Translations under genes and position numbers: made by a program
Assembly (NCBI RefSeq): GCF_001037465.1
Contig: NZ_LFCV01000033.1
Coordinates: 1-44,032 of the forward strand
DNA from: Xenorhabdus khoisanae
Lineage (GTDB): Bacteria > Pseudomonadota > Gammaproteobacteria > Enterobacterales > Enterobacteriaceae
DNA length: 44,032 nucleotides
Direction: 5' to 3'
Notes under the pieces: generated by a model
The model's input: the letters and a program-made list of their open reading frames with translations, nothing else
Databases searched by the model: none
Told to the model about the DNA's origin: nothing
In this document: one piece after another, positions 1-9,919 of the stretch
How positions within the stretch are numbered: position 1 is the stretch's first letter
Layout of the letters: each line of letters starts with the position of its first letter

Positions 1-1252
1 GTGCGCTGCTGGTCAGGCTGCTGACCGCCGGTTCGCCCAGCGTGCTGGCCTCACCCGGCTGGTAGGGCAGGCGGATGCCCGGTGGCACTGAACCGCAGTC
101 GTCAGCGAACACCAGCGTGTTGCGCCCGTTACTGCATTCGAAGAAGTAGAAAATCCCCTCTTCTGCCGTCAGCCGTTGCAGGAAATCGAAGTCGCTTTCC
201 TGATACTGCACGCAGAATTCGCGCTCCGGGTGCGGGTGACGCAGGTTGAACACCACGTCGCGGATGCTGTGCTCCTTGAGGATTTTGGTGATGATGGCGG
301 CGATATTGAGCTGCTGGAAGATACGCGAGTTCTGCCGCAGGGTAGTACGCCACAGGTCGGGGCGGATACTCATCCGGTAGGTGGTCTGGTGCAGGCCGGT
401 GTTGCCCTGCTCAAAGCGGGTGACGATGCCGGTGACACTGCGCTGTTCGACACCGCTTTGCAGAATGGTCAGCGTCGCCGTGCGGTCAAGCACCAGCGGG
501 AAGTCAATGGCGGAGTCGGCGCTCGCCAGCCCCACTTCCAGCGCAAAGGGGCGCGAGAAGTGTTCGCTCAGGCTGAAGTCGGTGACGACAAAGGTCTGTG
601 CCGGCAACCCGCCTGCCGTCAGGGTAAACAGCAGGCCGCTGGGATCAGCGCCGCCGCCGCCCAGCCCCAGTTTTTGGCCCAGTTGTTGCAGTGCCTTCAC
701 CGCCCCCAGCTGACCTGCGGCGGCTTTGGTTGCCAATCCCGGCCCACCGAGGGCTTTGCCCGCATCACCAGTAAAGCCACCACCGCTGATCAGGCTGCCG
801 GCACCGAGGCCGCCGAGTGATTTACCTGCACCGCCAATAAAGCCGCCACTGCTGATCAGGTTGTAGGCACTGAGACCACCTAATGTCTTGCCCACACCGC
901 CGGCAAAACCACCACCGCTGATCAGATTGTCGGCACTGAGGCCACCGAGTGCTTTACCTGTGCCGCTGAGCGACCCGACCTTGCTGGCTATTCCAGACAC
1001 AGAACCGAGCATATCGGCAGCTTTGCCAGCACCGCCGGGCAATCCGACCTTACCGGCTATTCCGGTTACAGAGTTGAGCATATCGGCGGCTTTGCCTGCT
1101 CCATCGGGCACTGTCACAGAGCTGAGGATGTCGCTGGCGTTACCTCCTGCACCCGACAATAGATCCTTGGCCTGTTTTGTTATCTCCTCCTGTCCCTGTT
1201 CTAACAGGGCTTTTCCTTCTTGCAGCTTTGTGATGTGCTTTTTCTCTGACAT
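1..1252 (-). CDS. vgrG: Type VI secretion tip protein VgrG, 5' part (runs off the left edge)
   Basis: An open frame of 417 codons runs from ATG 1252-1250 to the window edge without a stop. The start is preceded by a Shine-Dalgarno-like GGGAGA about 8 bases upstream. From about residue 205 the protein matches the N-terminal (gp27-like) part of the VgrG/Rhs-Vgr family: 'FTLTAGGLPAQTFVVTDFSL', 'SRPFALEVGLAS', 'GIVTRFEQG', 'YRMSIRPDLW', 'FQQLNIAAII', 'CVQYQESDFDFLQRLTAEEG' and 'FYFFECSNGRN'. VgrG trimers form the puncturing tip of the type VI secretion system. Family members usually begin this domain within the first few residues. Here about 200 Ala/Gly/Ser/Leu-rich residues with tandem repeats come first, after a charged helix-like start (MSEKKHITKLQEGK). 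The gp5-like spike and any C-terminal effector domain lie outside the window. The gene is visibly GC-richer than its surroundings. Confidence 0.85.
   Translation of the reverse strand, partial: MSEKKHITKLQEGKALLEQGQEEITKQAKDLLSGAGGNASDILSSVTVPDGAGKAADMLNSVTGIAGKVGLPGGAGKAADMLGSVSGIASKVGSLSGTGKALGGLSADNLISGGGFAGGVGKTLGGLSAYNLISSGGFIGGAGKSLGGLGAGSLISGGGFTGDAGKALGGPGLATKAAAGQLGAVKALQQLGQKLGLGGGGADPSGLLFTLTAGGLPAQTFVVTDFSLSEHFSRPFALEVGLASADSAIDFPLVLDRTATLTILQSGVEQRSVTGIVTRFEQGNTGLHQTTYRMSIRPDLWRTTLRQNSRIFQQLNIAAIITKILKEHSIRDVVFNLRHPHPEREFCVQYQESDFDFLQRLTAEEGIFYFFECSNGRNTLVFADDCGSVPPGIRLPYQPGEASTLGEPAVSSLTSSA
749..946 (-). repeat. Three 66-bp (22-residue) tandem repeats inside vgrG
   Basis: Three consecutive in-frame units at 946-881, 880-815 and 814-749 encode variants of GGLSADNLISGGGFAGG followed by a GK[TSA]L-type end. 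The conserved core is L-I-S-x-G-G-F. A partial fourth unit (GGPGLATKA) follows before the Vgr domain. Spacing of exactly 66 bp can be read from the shared CTGATCAG motif at 786, 852 and 918. Confidence 0.85.
962..1099 (-). repeat. Two 69-bp (23-residue) tandem repeats inside vgrG
   Basis: Units at 1099-1031 and 1030-962 encode AGKAADMLNSVTGIAGKVG and AGKAADMLGSVSGIASKVG, each followed by a short Gly/Ser tail. They sit just N-terminal of the 66-bp array and belong to the same low-complexity extension. The two arrays share the [A/T/V]GKxL/A motif, so they may descend from one unit. Confidence 0.8.
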
Positions 1253-1876
1253 AGTCTGTCTCCCTGAGGTCATGCCGAAACGTTATGGAATAGGCTATCC
1301 TGCCTGATAGCAACGCAGGCCATAACATTCAGGCTCAAGATTTGAACCTAATTCTAACTCACGTTGTCTCTGACAAAATTGTTAATTAAGGGCGTTAATA
1401 CGCTATATTGCGATAATTTGAGTAGGCGTTGGGTCGGAATATATCGTTTAATTCATGGAAAATAATAATGAGGGAAAATGATAGGTAAGAGATCAGTGAA
1501 AACCAAACGAAATCAAGTGAAATAAAAAATGGCATCCGGCAATAACAGCGCAAAAAGTTAAAATGATTGCCGTTGAAGAATAATATTCTGAAATTTCGCA
1601 CATTATTAGCTTATGCAACTGATTAATATTTATCCATAAAAGGTGTTTTTTTCGTAACATTATGAGGTAAAAATAAAAAAAAGGTAACAGATTTGACAAA
1701 ATCATGATCATTTTCATTTCATGAACTCGATCACAAAAAAACTGTTTTGAGAAATGAGTTTTTTATTTCCTGTCTTTTTTGTTTAATAAAAAAGAGCGTA
1801 ATAATGAATGATATGTTTGCATTGAATATATAAATTCCAGCCATTCAAATAAAAGTAAATAAGTACAAGTTTTAGG
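1253..1876. other. AT-rich spacer without a supported gene
   Basis: About 620 bases upstream of vgrG on one side and the thi operon on the other. Only short minus-strand open frames occur (1395-1601 and 1493-1717). They overlap each other in different frames, have no good ribosome site and look like chance products of AT-rich sequence. The vgrG promoter must lie in the left part, but I cannot pick convincing -35/-10 boxes. A Fur-box-like sequence is described separately. Confidence 0.6.
1697..1715. promoter_or_regulatory. Fur-box-like sequence (candidate)
   Basis: Read on the minus strand, the 19-mer GAAAATGATCATGATTTTG matches 14 of 19 positions of the Fur consensus. A TTGACA hexamer overlaps its left edge (1693-1698). 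No gene starts close by, so its target is unclear and it may be chance in AT-rich DNA. Confidence 0.25.
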
Positions 1877-1904
1877 TTGTAGTTTTCACAATCACCTTTA
1901 TACT
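1877..1904 (+). promoter_or_regulatory. Predicted sigma-70 promoter of the thiC operon
   Basis: TTGTAG (1877-1882), a 16-base spacer, and TATACT (1899-1904). Transcription would begin near 1911, just ahead of the TPP aptamer, which is the expected geometry. Confidence 0.55.
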
Positions 1905-1921
1905 CTGGGGTGTTTTTTTCT

Positions 1922-2046
1922 TGTCGGAGTGCCTAGCGTTTACTTTGGGTCATACATAGTAAACACAGGCTGAGACCGTTAATTCGGGATCCGCAGAACC
2001 TGATCGGGCTAATACCCGCGAAGGGAACAAGAGTAATCACTCCGCT
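1922..2046 (+). promoter_or_regulatory. TPP riboswitch (thi box)
   Basis: The stretch has the hallmarks of the THI element. The P1 stem is CGGAGTG (1925-1931) pairing with CACTCCG (2038-2044). The pyrimidine-sensor motif CTGAGA lies at 1970-1975. A P3-side arm is formed by GTTTACT and AGTAAAC around 1938-1963. The pyrophosphate-sensing part contains GAACCTGAT, GGGCTAATACCCGCG and AAGGGAAC at about 1996-2028. It sits about 150 bases upstream of thiC and should reduce thi expression when thiamine pyrophosphate is plentiful. The downstream expression platform (2047-2193) has no clear intrinsic terminator, so control of translation or Rho-dependent termination seems more likely. That last point is inference. 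Confidence 0.93.
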
Positions 2047-2175
2047 GTTAGTATCAGCGTACATCTATACAAATAGCGTGTACAAATACCAATCAGCATC
2101 AACCATTACTCCCTGCGAGCTCCAGACAAGCAATTTTCTCAACTTAAGCCTGTTCAGCAATGAGATAGGCGATAA

Positions 2176-4833
<2,658 letters not shown>

Positions 4834-4840
<7 letters not shown>

Positions 4841-5640
4841 ACGATCAAGAATTTATGCGTTACAGTCGCCAATTACTTCTGGAAGATATTGGCCCTGAAG
4901 GTCAGGAAAAATTAAAGAACAGCAAGGTGCTGATTGTCGGTCTGGGTGGCTTAGGTTCACCCGCAGCGCTCTATCTCGCCGCAGCGGGAGTAGGGGATCT
5001 TTATCTTGCCGATGATGACAGGTTGCATATCTCGAACCTGCAACGCCAAATTATCTACCGCACCGCAGATATTCCTGCCAACAAAGCCCAATCAGCAGCA
5101 AAACAACTGGCTGATTTGAACCCGCAGATCAATATCACTGACCTCTCAGAACGGCAAGATCGTGAGTCTTTGGCGAATATTGTCAGCCGGGTCGATTTGG
5201 TACTGGATTGCAGTGATAACATGGCAACCCGCCATGCCATCAATGCCGCCTGTGTTGCTGAAAACAAACCGCTCATCAGTGGCAGTGCTATCGGTTTCAG
5301 TGGCCAACTGATGGTTTTCGAATTTCCTTATCAACATGGATGCTATGCCTGTCTCTATCCTGATCAAGAAGAACCCCAACGCAATTGCAGAACAGCGGGG
5401 ATATTAGGCCCAATCGTTGGTGTCATTGGGACATTGCAATCATTGGAAGCGATAAAAATGCTGGCTGGCCTCCCCTCTCCTTTGAGTGGAAAACTCCGGC
5501 TGTTTGATGGCAAACAGCAAAGTTGGAGCACGTTACAACTGACTCGCTCACCACAGTGTCCAGTTTGCAGCTCAGTTATCGAAAACGCCAATATCGATAA
5601 ACAACGGGCAGGAAAGAAGTCGTATGAACATTATCGTTAA
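4834..5640 (+). CDS. thiF: Sulfur-carrier protein adenylyltransferase ThiF
   Basis: An E1-like enzyme that adenylates the C-terminus of ThiS so that it can accept sulfur for thiazole synthesis. The 268-residue protein has the nucleotide-binding [19 protein letters not shown] near residues 34-52, the [14 protein letters not shown] block, and [13 protein letters not shown]. The zinc-binding pairs are CYAC near residue 170 and CPVC near residue 246. E. coli ThiF has 251 residues; the extra length is a polar C-terminal tail. GGAGGG precedes ATG 4834. The gene overlaps thiE by 7 bases and thiS by 17. Confidence 0.96.
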
Positions 5641-5824
5641 CGATCAGGTGATGACACTCAGTACCCCCATGACGGTGCAACAGTTGCTGGAACATATCCA
5701 GCGCACTCAATCCGGCACCGCATTGGCTATCAATCAAACCATCATTCCACGCTCAGAGTGGCATACCCATCAGGTGAATGACGGGGACAATATCTTGCTG
5801 TTTCAGGCCATTGCTGGTGGCTAA
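5624..5824 (+). CDS. thiS: Sulfur carrier protein ThiS
   Basis: A 66-residue ubiquitin-like protein ending in the diagnostic Gly-Gly (LFQAIAGG). The C-terminal glycine is adenylated by ThiF and converted to a thiocarboxylate that donates sulfur to ThiG. AGGAAAG lies 7 bases before ATG 5624, inside the end of thiF. It lies in the standard order between thiF and thiG. Confidence 0.97.
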   Translation: MNIIVNDQVMTLSTPMTVQQLLEHIQRTQSGTALAINQTIIPRSEWHTHQVNDGDNILLFQAIAGG

Positions 5825-5842
5825 TATTGCTGGAGGCTAATT

Positions 5843-6610
5843 ATGTTAAAGATTGCTGATACCACCTTCGACTCCCGTCTGTTTACCGGAACAGGCAAAT
5901 TTGCCAATGCCGGATTAATGATCGAAGCAATTCGGGCCTCAGGCAGCCAATTAGTCACAATGGCGATGAAGCGTATTGATCTCCATGGGAATGACGATGG
6001 TATTCTCGCGCCCTTGCAACAGTTGGGCGTTAAACTACTCCCCAATACTTCTGGAGCCAAAACGGCGGAAGAAGCCATATTTGCTGCTCGTCTTGCACGG
6101 GAAGCGCTGGGAACTCACTGGGTTAAACTGGAGATCCACCCCGACGTAAAATACCTGCTACCTGACCCGATTGAGACACTGAAAGGCGCAGAACAGTTAG
6201 TGAAAGAAGGATTTGTCGTCCTGCCTTATTGCGGCGCTGATCCTGTTCTGTGTCGGCGGTTGGAAGAAGTCGGCTGCGCGGCTGTCATGCCATTAGGGGC
6301 TCCCATTGGCTCAAATAAAGGATTACTGACGCGTGACTTTCTGCAAATCATCATCGAACAAGCCAATGTGCCTGTCGTTGTGGATGCAGGGATCGGCGCA
6401 CCCAGCCATGCGCTGGCAGCCATCGAAATGGGTGCAGATGCCGTGCTGGTCAATACCGCCATCGCTGTTGCCCGCAACCCTGTCAAAATGGCACAGGCGT
6501 TTAAAACCGCCATTGAAGCAGGCGAGCTTTCACATCAGGCAGGCGTAGCAAGCCAAAAATCCCATGCAGAGGCTTCCAGCCCCCTCACCGAGTTTCTGGG
6601 GGCGTTATGA
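5843..6610 (+). CDS. thiG: Thiazole synthase ThiG
   Basis: A TIM-barrel enzyme that condenses 1-deoxyxylulose 5-phosphate, dehydroglycine and ThiS-bound sulfur into the thiazole phosphate. The 255 residues carry the family blocks [29 protein letters not shown], the Schiff-base lysine region [39 protein letters not shown] and [11 protein letters not shown] strong GGAGG lies ahead of ATG 5843. The stop overlaps the thiH start (ATGA at 6607), and ThiG and ThiH act as a complex in E. coli. Confidence 0.98.
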   Translation: MLKIADTTFDSRLFTGTGKFANAGLMIEAIRASGSQLVTMAMKRIDLHGNDDGILAPLQQLGVKLLPNTSGAKTAEEAIFAARLAREALGTHWVKLEIHPDVKYLLPDPIETLKGAEQLVKEGFVVLPYCGADPVLCRRLEEVGCAAVMPLGAPIGSNKGLLTRDFLQIIIEQANVPVVVDAGIGAPSHALAAIEMGADAVLVNTAIAVARNPVKMAQAFKTAIEAGELSHQAGVASQKSHAEASSPLTEFLGAL

Positions 6611-7761
6611 CCAACAGTACATTTCGTCACAGTACATTTCGCCACAATACGTTTCGTCAACACTGGCAACAATTGGATTGGGACGACATCACCCTGCGCA
6701 TCAACAGCAAAACATCGCGGGATATTGAACATGCACTAACCAGTGATCACTTAACGCTGGATGATTTTATGGCTTTGCTCTCCCCTGCGGCTCTGCCTTA
6801 TCTTGAATCACTCGCTCAACGCGCACAGCAACTGACCCGACAGCGTTTTGGCAATACCGTGGGATTTTTCATCCCACTTTATCTTTCCAATCTGTGCGCC
6901 AACGACTGCACCTATTGTGGTTTCTCTATGAGTAATCACATTAAGCGCAAGACACTCAATGAACAGGAAATCGAAGAGGAATGCCTTGCACTGAAAAAGC
7001 TGGGGTTTGAGCATATCTTGCTGGTAACGGGAGAACATCAGAATAAAGTTGGCATGGATTATTTTCGCCGCTACCTTCCTCTGATCCGCCGCCATTTCAG
7101 TTCAGTTTCAATGGAAGTCCAGCCACTGGCACAAGAAGAATACGCTGAGTTGAAAACATTGGGACTGGATGGCGTGATGGTCTATCAAGAAACCTATCAC
7201 CAACCCAGCTACCAATTGCACCATTTGAAAGGCAAAAAGCAGGATTTCCACTGGCGATTGGAAACCCCGGAACGCCTTGGGCGGGCAGGTATCGACAAAA
7301 TCGGGCTGGGTGCCCTGATTGGGCTGTCCCACAATTGGCGAACCGACTGTTATATGGTGGCGGAACACCTCTTTTTCCTGCAAAAACAGTTTTGGAAAAG
7401 CCGCTATTCCATCTCCTTCCCACGGCTACGCCCCTGCGCTGGCGGCATTGAGCCAGCCTCTTTGATGAATGAAGCGGAGTTAGTACAACTCATTTGCGCG
7501 TTCCGCCTGCTGGCACCGGATGTCGAACTTTCTCTTTCAACCCGTGAATCACCCTACTTCCGCGATCACGTTGTACCACTCGCTATCAATAACATCAGTG
7601 CCGGCTCCAAAACCCAGCCCGGCGGTTATGCTGACGGTCATCACGAGTTGGAGCAATTCGCTCCTCACGACAATCGCCCTGTTTTTCAGGTTGCCGAAGC
7701 CTTAGTTAAATCAGGTTTACAACCCGTTTGGAAAGATTGGGACAATTATCTGGGGCGATAG
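6607..7761 (+). CDS. thiH: Tyrosine lyase ThiH (2-iminoacetate synthase)
   Basis: A radical-SAM enzyme that cleaves tyrosine to dehydroglycine and p-cresol for thiazole synthesis. The SAM cluster motif CANDCTYC (CxxxCxxC) lies at residues 97-104. Downstream are [31 protein letters not shown] and [13 protein letters not shown], as in the family. The 384 residues exceed the E. coli length (377). The excess is at the N-terminus, where a 15-bp unit is present three times before the conserved [11 protein letters not shown]. It is the last gene of the operon and overlaps thiG by 4 bases. Confidence 0.97.
   Translation: MTNSTFRHSTFRHNTFRQHWQQLDWDDITLRINSKTSRDIEHALTSDHLTLDDFMALLSPAALPYLESLAQRAQQLTRQRFGNTVGFFIPLYLSNLCANDCTYCGFSMSNHIKRKTLNEQEIEEECLALKKLGFEHILLVTGEHQNKVGMDYFRRYLPLIRRHFSSVSMEVQPLAQEEYAELKTLGLDGVMVYQETYHQPSYQLHHLKGKKQDFHWRLETPERLGRAGIDKIGLGALIGLSHNWRTDCYMVAEHLFFLQKQFWKSRYSISFPRLRPCAGGIEPASLMNEAELVQLICAFRLLAPDVELSLSTRESPYFRDHVVPLAINNISAGSKTQPGGYADGHHELEQFAPHDNRPVFQVAEALVKSGLQPVWKDWDNYLGR
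6616..6660 (+). repeat. Triplicated 15-bp unit in the thiH N-terminus
   Basis: Units 6616-6630, 6631-6645 and 6646-6660 encode [10 protein letters not shown] and NTFRQ. The first two differ by one silent base. They sit directly after the start codon region and before the conserved part of ThiH. Confidence 0.85.
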
Positions 7762-7819
7762 TTATTTTATTTGGGATAACAGTTAATTAGTGCCATCGCT
7801 ACTTGATATAGCCTATGAC

Positions 7820-7849
7820 TTGAGGGTGCTGCAATTGCAGCACCCTCAA
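7820..7849. repeat. 30-bp perfect palindrome after thiH
   Basis: A perfect palindrome centred on AATT, with half-site TTGAGGGTGCTGCAA. Its 59-base distance from the thiH stop suits a transcript-ending or RNA-stabilising hairpin, but no T-run follows on either strand. The flank 'GATATAGCCTATGACTTGA' resembles the dispersed intergenic repeats of Xenorhabdus and Photorhabdus type genomes. That comparison is from memory and not checked. Confidence 0.6.
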
Positions 7850-7869
7850 TAAGGGGTAAAAACATATCC

Positions 7870-8013
7870 AAACGTTTTACAAAGAAATACATTAACGAAT
7901 TGGTCGAAGAAGTTAAGGAAAGTGTTTCTCTTTGGCCTGAATTGGCCAAAGAGAATGAAGTACCGCTTTCATTAATAGAAGAAATTGAAGCTAACCTTCG
8001 TCTGGATATTTAA
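7870..8013 (+). pseudogene. Remnant of a HipA-family toxin C-terminus
   Basis: Forty-seven codons plus stop read KRFTKKYINELVEEVKE... ending WPELAKENEVPLSLIEEI and LRLDI. The pattern 'W-P-x-[LF]-A-x-E-x-x-V' followed by a short helix and the stop is typical of the end of HipA-like Ser/Thr kinase toxins. No start codon exists in frame before the sequence diverges at the palindrome, and the kinase core is absent. I read it as the 3' scar of a lost hipBA locus, but the fragment is short and the assignment rests on pattern resemblance only. Confidence 0.45.
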
Positions 8014-8021
8014 TTAAGCAA

Positions 8022-8618
8022 TTAACTTAAATCATGCAGGTGTTTTCTCAGCGACGACATCAATTTGAAATCAGAGAATTTCACCTGTAACCCTTCACGT
8101 TCTGGTGAACAACACATAGCTCCAACAAAGATACGCTGACTATTCAGCGTAAAAGGAGATAATCTCAGTAATGGCCATGTCACACCATCAGTGGAATATT
8201 GCAACCGGATAGCACCGTTACTATAAGTCAGTCGTAGCCAAAATTTATCGGGATTACCCTGAAAAACCCCCATCGCCCAGTCAGACTCACCATTCGTCAG
8301 TACACTGCCAATCGTTGCCTGCCCGTCTGAATGCTCAATGCCAGCTTTTAGCCAATGTTGTTCATCCACCAGCAACATAATGCCCGCCTGATCGTATAAC
8401 TTCTCAAACTGCCCTTCTATGCAAAGCTGAAAAGTAAAACCAGCATCAAGCTGAAAATCATCAACATAACCGCCAAATACATGACCGCTATGACGTTGAA
8501 AGCCATACCACGTATCACGCCAGAAATCGGTTTTATTATCCGTCGTGACATAAAGCTCATCTTCCTGACACTGCCAGGAAGCCGGTTCATTTAACCAATG
8601 ACATTGCTGCAAATTCAT
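8022..8618 (-). CDS. DUF1349 domain protein (concanavalin-like fold)
   Basis: A 198-residue protein without signal peptide or membrane segment. WLNEPASWQCQEDEL, TDFWRDTWYGF, GHVFGG, F(x)LCIEGQFEKLYDQAGIM and WLKAGIEHSDG followed later by W(x)RL(x)YSNG are characteristic of the DUF1349 / COG3506 family, whose members adopt a laminin-G or concanavalin-like beta sandwich. Its biochemical role is not established. I prefer ATG 8618 to the preceding TTG at 8621. It begins 14 bases after the end of the MFS gene and is probably co-transcribed with it, so both may handle the same compound, perhaps a carbohydrate. That link is inference. Confidence 0.8.
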   Translation of the reverse strand: MNLQQCHWLNEPASWQCQEDELYVTTDNKTDFWRDTWYGFQRHSGHVFGGYVDDFQLDAGFTFQLCIEGQFEKLYDQAGIMLLVDEQHWLKAGIEHSDGQATIGSVLTNGESDWAMGVFQGNPDKFWLRLTYSNGAIRLQYSTDGVTWPLLRLSPFTLNSQRIFVGAMCCSPEREGLQVKFSDFKLMSSLRKHLHDLS

Positions 8619-8632
8619 CAATATTTACCCTG

Positions 8633-9784
8633 TTATTTTTTGGTGGGATTAATCAAGCCATACCCCGCCAACAATGAAAGAGAAAGCAAAGCAATACAGG
8701 CAAAAGCACCATGTAACGTAACTTGGTGCGCTAAACCTCCGATAATTGCCGGGCCAAGCAAAATGCCCGAATATCCCATCGTCGAAACAGCAGAAACAGC
8801 CAGCGCATCAGGCATGACTTTCTGTTGCCCTGAAGCAGTGAAAAACATCGGGGCCAAATTAGATAACCCAGCACCAATCATCAGGAAAGCAATTGCTAGC
8901 TGAACAGTACCCGTTGCCAGATAAATCAGAACAAAACCCGAAGTCGCCAAAATGGCACTGCCCAAAAATACACGCCGATACCCGAACGCCGCAATGATCT
9001 TATCACCCAGAAACCGGCCACATGTCATGGTAATCGCAAAAAGGGTATAACCGAACCCGGCTTGATGGCTGCTCATGTTATGCACACTGCTTAACAAGAT
9101 CCCGCTCCAATCCAACATCGAGCCTTCCATCAGATAGACAACAAAACAGAGAGAACCAATCAGTATGACAATGCCACGCGGTAAGGCAAAAAATGGCGTA
9201 TCTTCCGTTTCAGTGTTATCCAGTAACCCATTCCACGCAGGCAATAACAGTAAAATCACGAATAAAGCCACAGCAATTGTGACCTGAAACGGAGGAATAC
9301 CCATAAACAGCAATAAGCTGACAGAGCCTGCTCCCGCAATTCCACCTAAGCTGAACAACGCATGAAAGCCTGACATAATCGGCTGGTGTACTCTTTTTTC
9401 AACATTGACCGCATGAATATTGATGACGACATCGCTCGCCCCAATTCCTGCACCAAATAAAAACAGAGCACAAGCCAACGTCAGTGGCGTCGAAAGCACA
9501 CTTAACGCCGGCAATACCAAAATAGCCAGCAAAGCAAAAAAGGTAAAAACTTTTCGGCAACCAAAACGAGTCGCCAACATTCCTGCTATCGGCATCATGA
9601 TAAAAGAGCCAATACCAAACAACAGTATCAGCAACCCAATTGAGCCATCATCTAACCCCAAGCGTTCCTTCACCAATGGGATCAGGGGTGCCCAACTCGC
9701 AATACTGAATCCCGCAATAAAAAATGAAATTCGCGTTGCCATAACAGGCTGCTTTATTGAAGAGATTGTATATTCTTCAGACAA
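8633..9784 (-). CDS. MFS transporter, YbjJ-like
   Basis: A hydrophobic protein of about 383 residues with the twelve-helix pattern of the major facilitator superfamily. The N-terminal 'TRISFFIAGFSIASWAPLIP', the loop 'GMLATRFGCRKV', 'GIGASDVVINIHAVNVE' and 'TMTCGRFLGDKI' resemble the YbjJ / COG0738-type carriers. Substrate and direction are unknown. I take TTG 9784 as the start because GGAGGA lies 7-8 bases before it. A frame-open TTG at 9802 and ATG 9742 are alternatives. A terminator separates it from the upstream HAD gene, although both run on the minus strand. In E. coli ybjJ is also paired with a HAD phosphatase gene (ybjI), which makes a functional tie plausible. Confidence 0.85.
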   Translation of the reverse strand: MSEEYTISSIKQPVMATRISFFIAGFSIASWAPLIPLVKERLGLDDGSIGLLILLFGIGSFIMMPIAGMLATRFGCRKVFTFFALLAILVLPALSVLSTPLTLACALFLFGAGIGASDVVINIHAVNVEKRVHQPIMSGFHALFSLGGIAGAGSVSLLLFMGIPPFQVTIAVALFVILLLLPAWNGLLDNTETEDTPFFALPRGIVILIGSLCFVVYLMEGSMLDWSGILLSSVHNMSSHQAGFGYTLFAITMTCGRFLGDKIIAAFGYRRVFLGSAILATSGFVLIYLATGTVQLAIAFLMIGAGLSNLAPMFFTASGQQKVMPDALAVSAVSTMGYSGILLGPAIIGGLAHQVTLHGAFACIALLSLSLLAGYGLINPTKK

Positions 9785-9861
9785 TTCAATTCCTCCAGAC
9801 AAGATTCCTAAAAAACAAGACTTCTAAACAATATTTTCAAATAACGCTTTAAAATATGTTA

Positions 9862-9898
9862 TTAAAATATGCCCTCTACTGACTTTAGTGGAGGGCAT
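9862..9898 (-). terminator. Rho-independent terminator after the HAD gene
   Basis: GCCCTCTACT (9871-9880) pairs with AGTGGAGGGC (9887-9896) with one G-T pair. On the minus strand the stem is followed by a T-rich ATATTTTAAT. It lies about 20 bases after the stop of the HAD gene. Confidence 0.75.
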
Positions 9899-9919
9899 TA
9901 AATATTGCTCATCAAGGCA

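Noticed and set aside
176-820. 214-codon plus-strand open frame
   Set aside because: It is antisense to the vgrG frame, which has clear family similarity; its length follows from GC-rich codons and repeat sequence on the other strand.
749-1099. Regularly spaced repeats resembling an array such as CRISPR
   Set aside because: Units are contiguous 66- and 69-bp coding repeats without unique spacers and keep the vgrG reading frame.
888-1307. 139-codon plus-strand open frame with Pro/Ala/Leu repeats
   Set aside because: The repeats are the mirror of the vgrG repeat arrays; no ribosome site and low-complexity composition.
1395-1717. Two hydrophobic minus-strand mini-ORFs
   Set aside because: They overlap in different frames, lack ribosome sites and lie in AT-rich DNA where such hydrophobic frames arise by chance.
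8598-8903. Plus-strand frame over the DUF1349-MFS junction
   Set aside because: Antisense to two genes with recognisable families; no own features.
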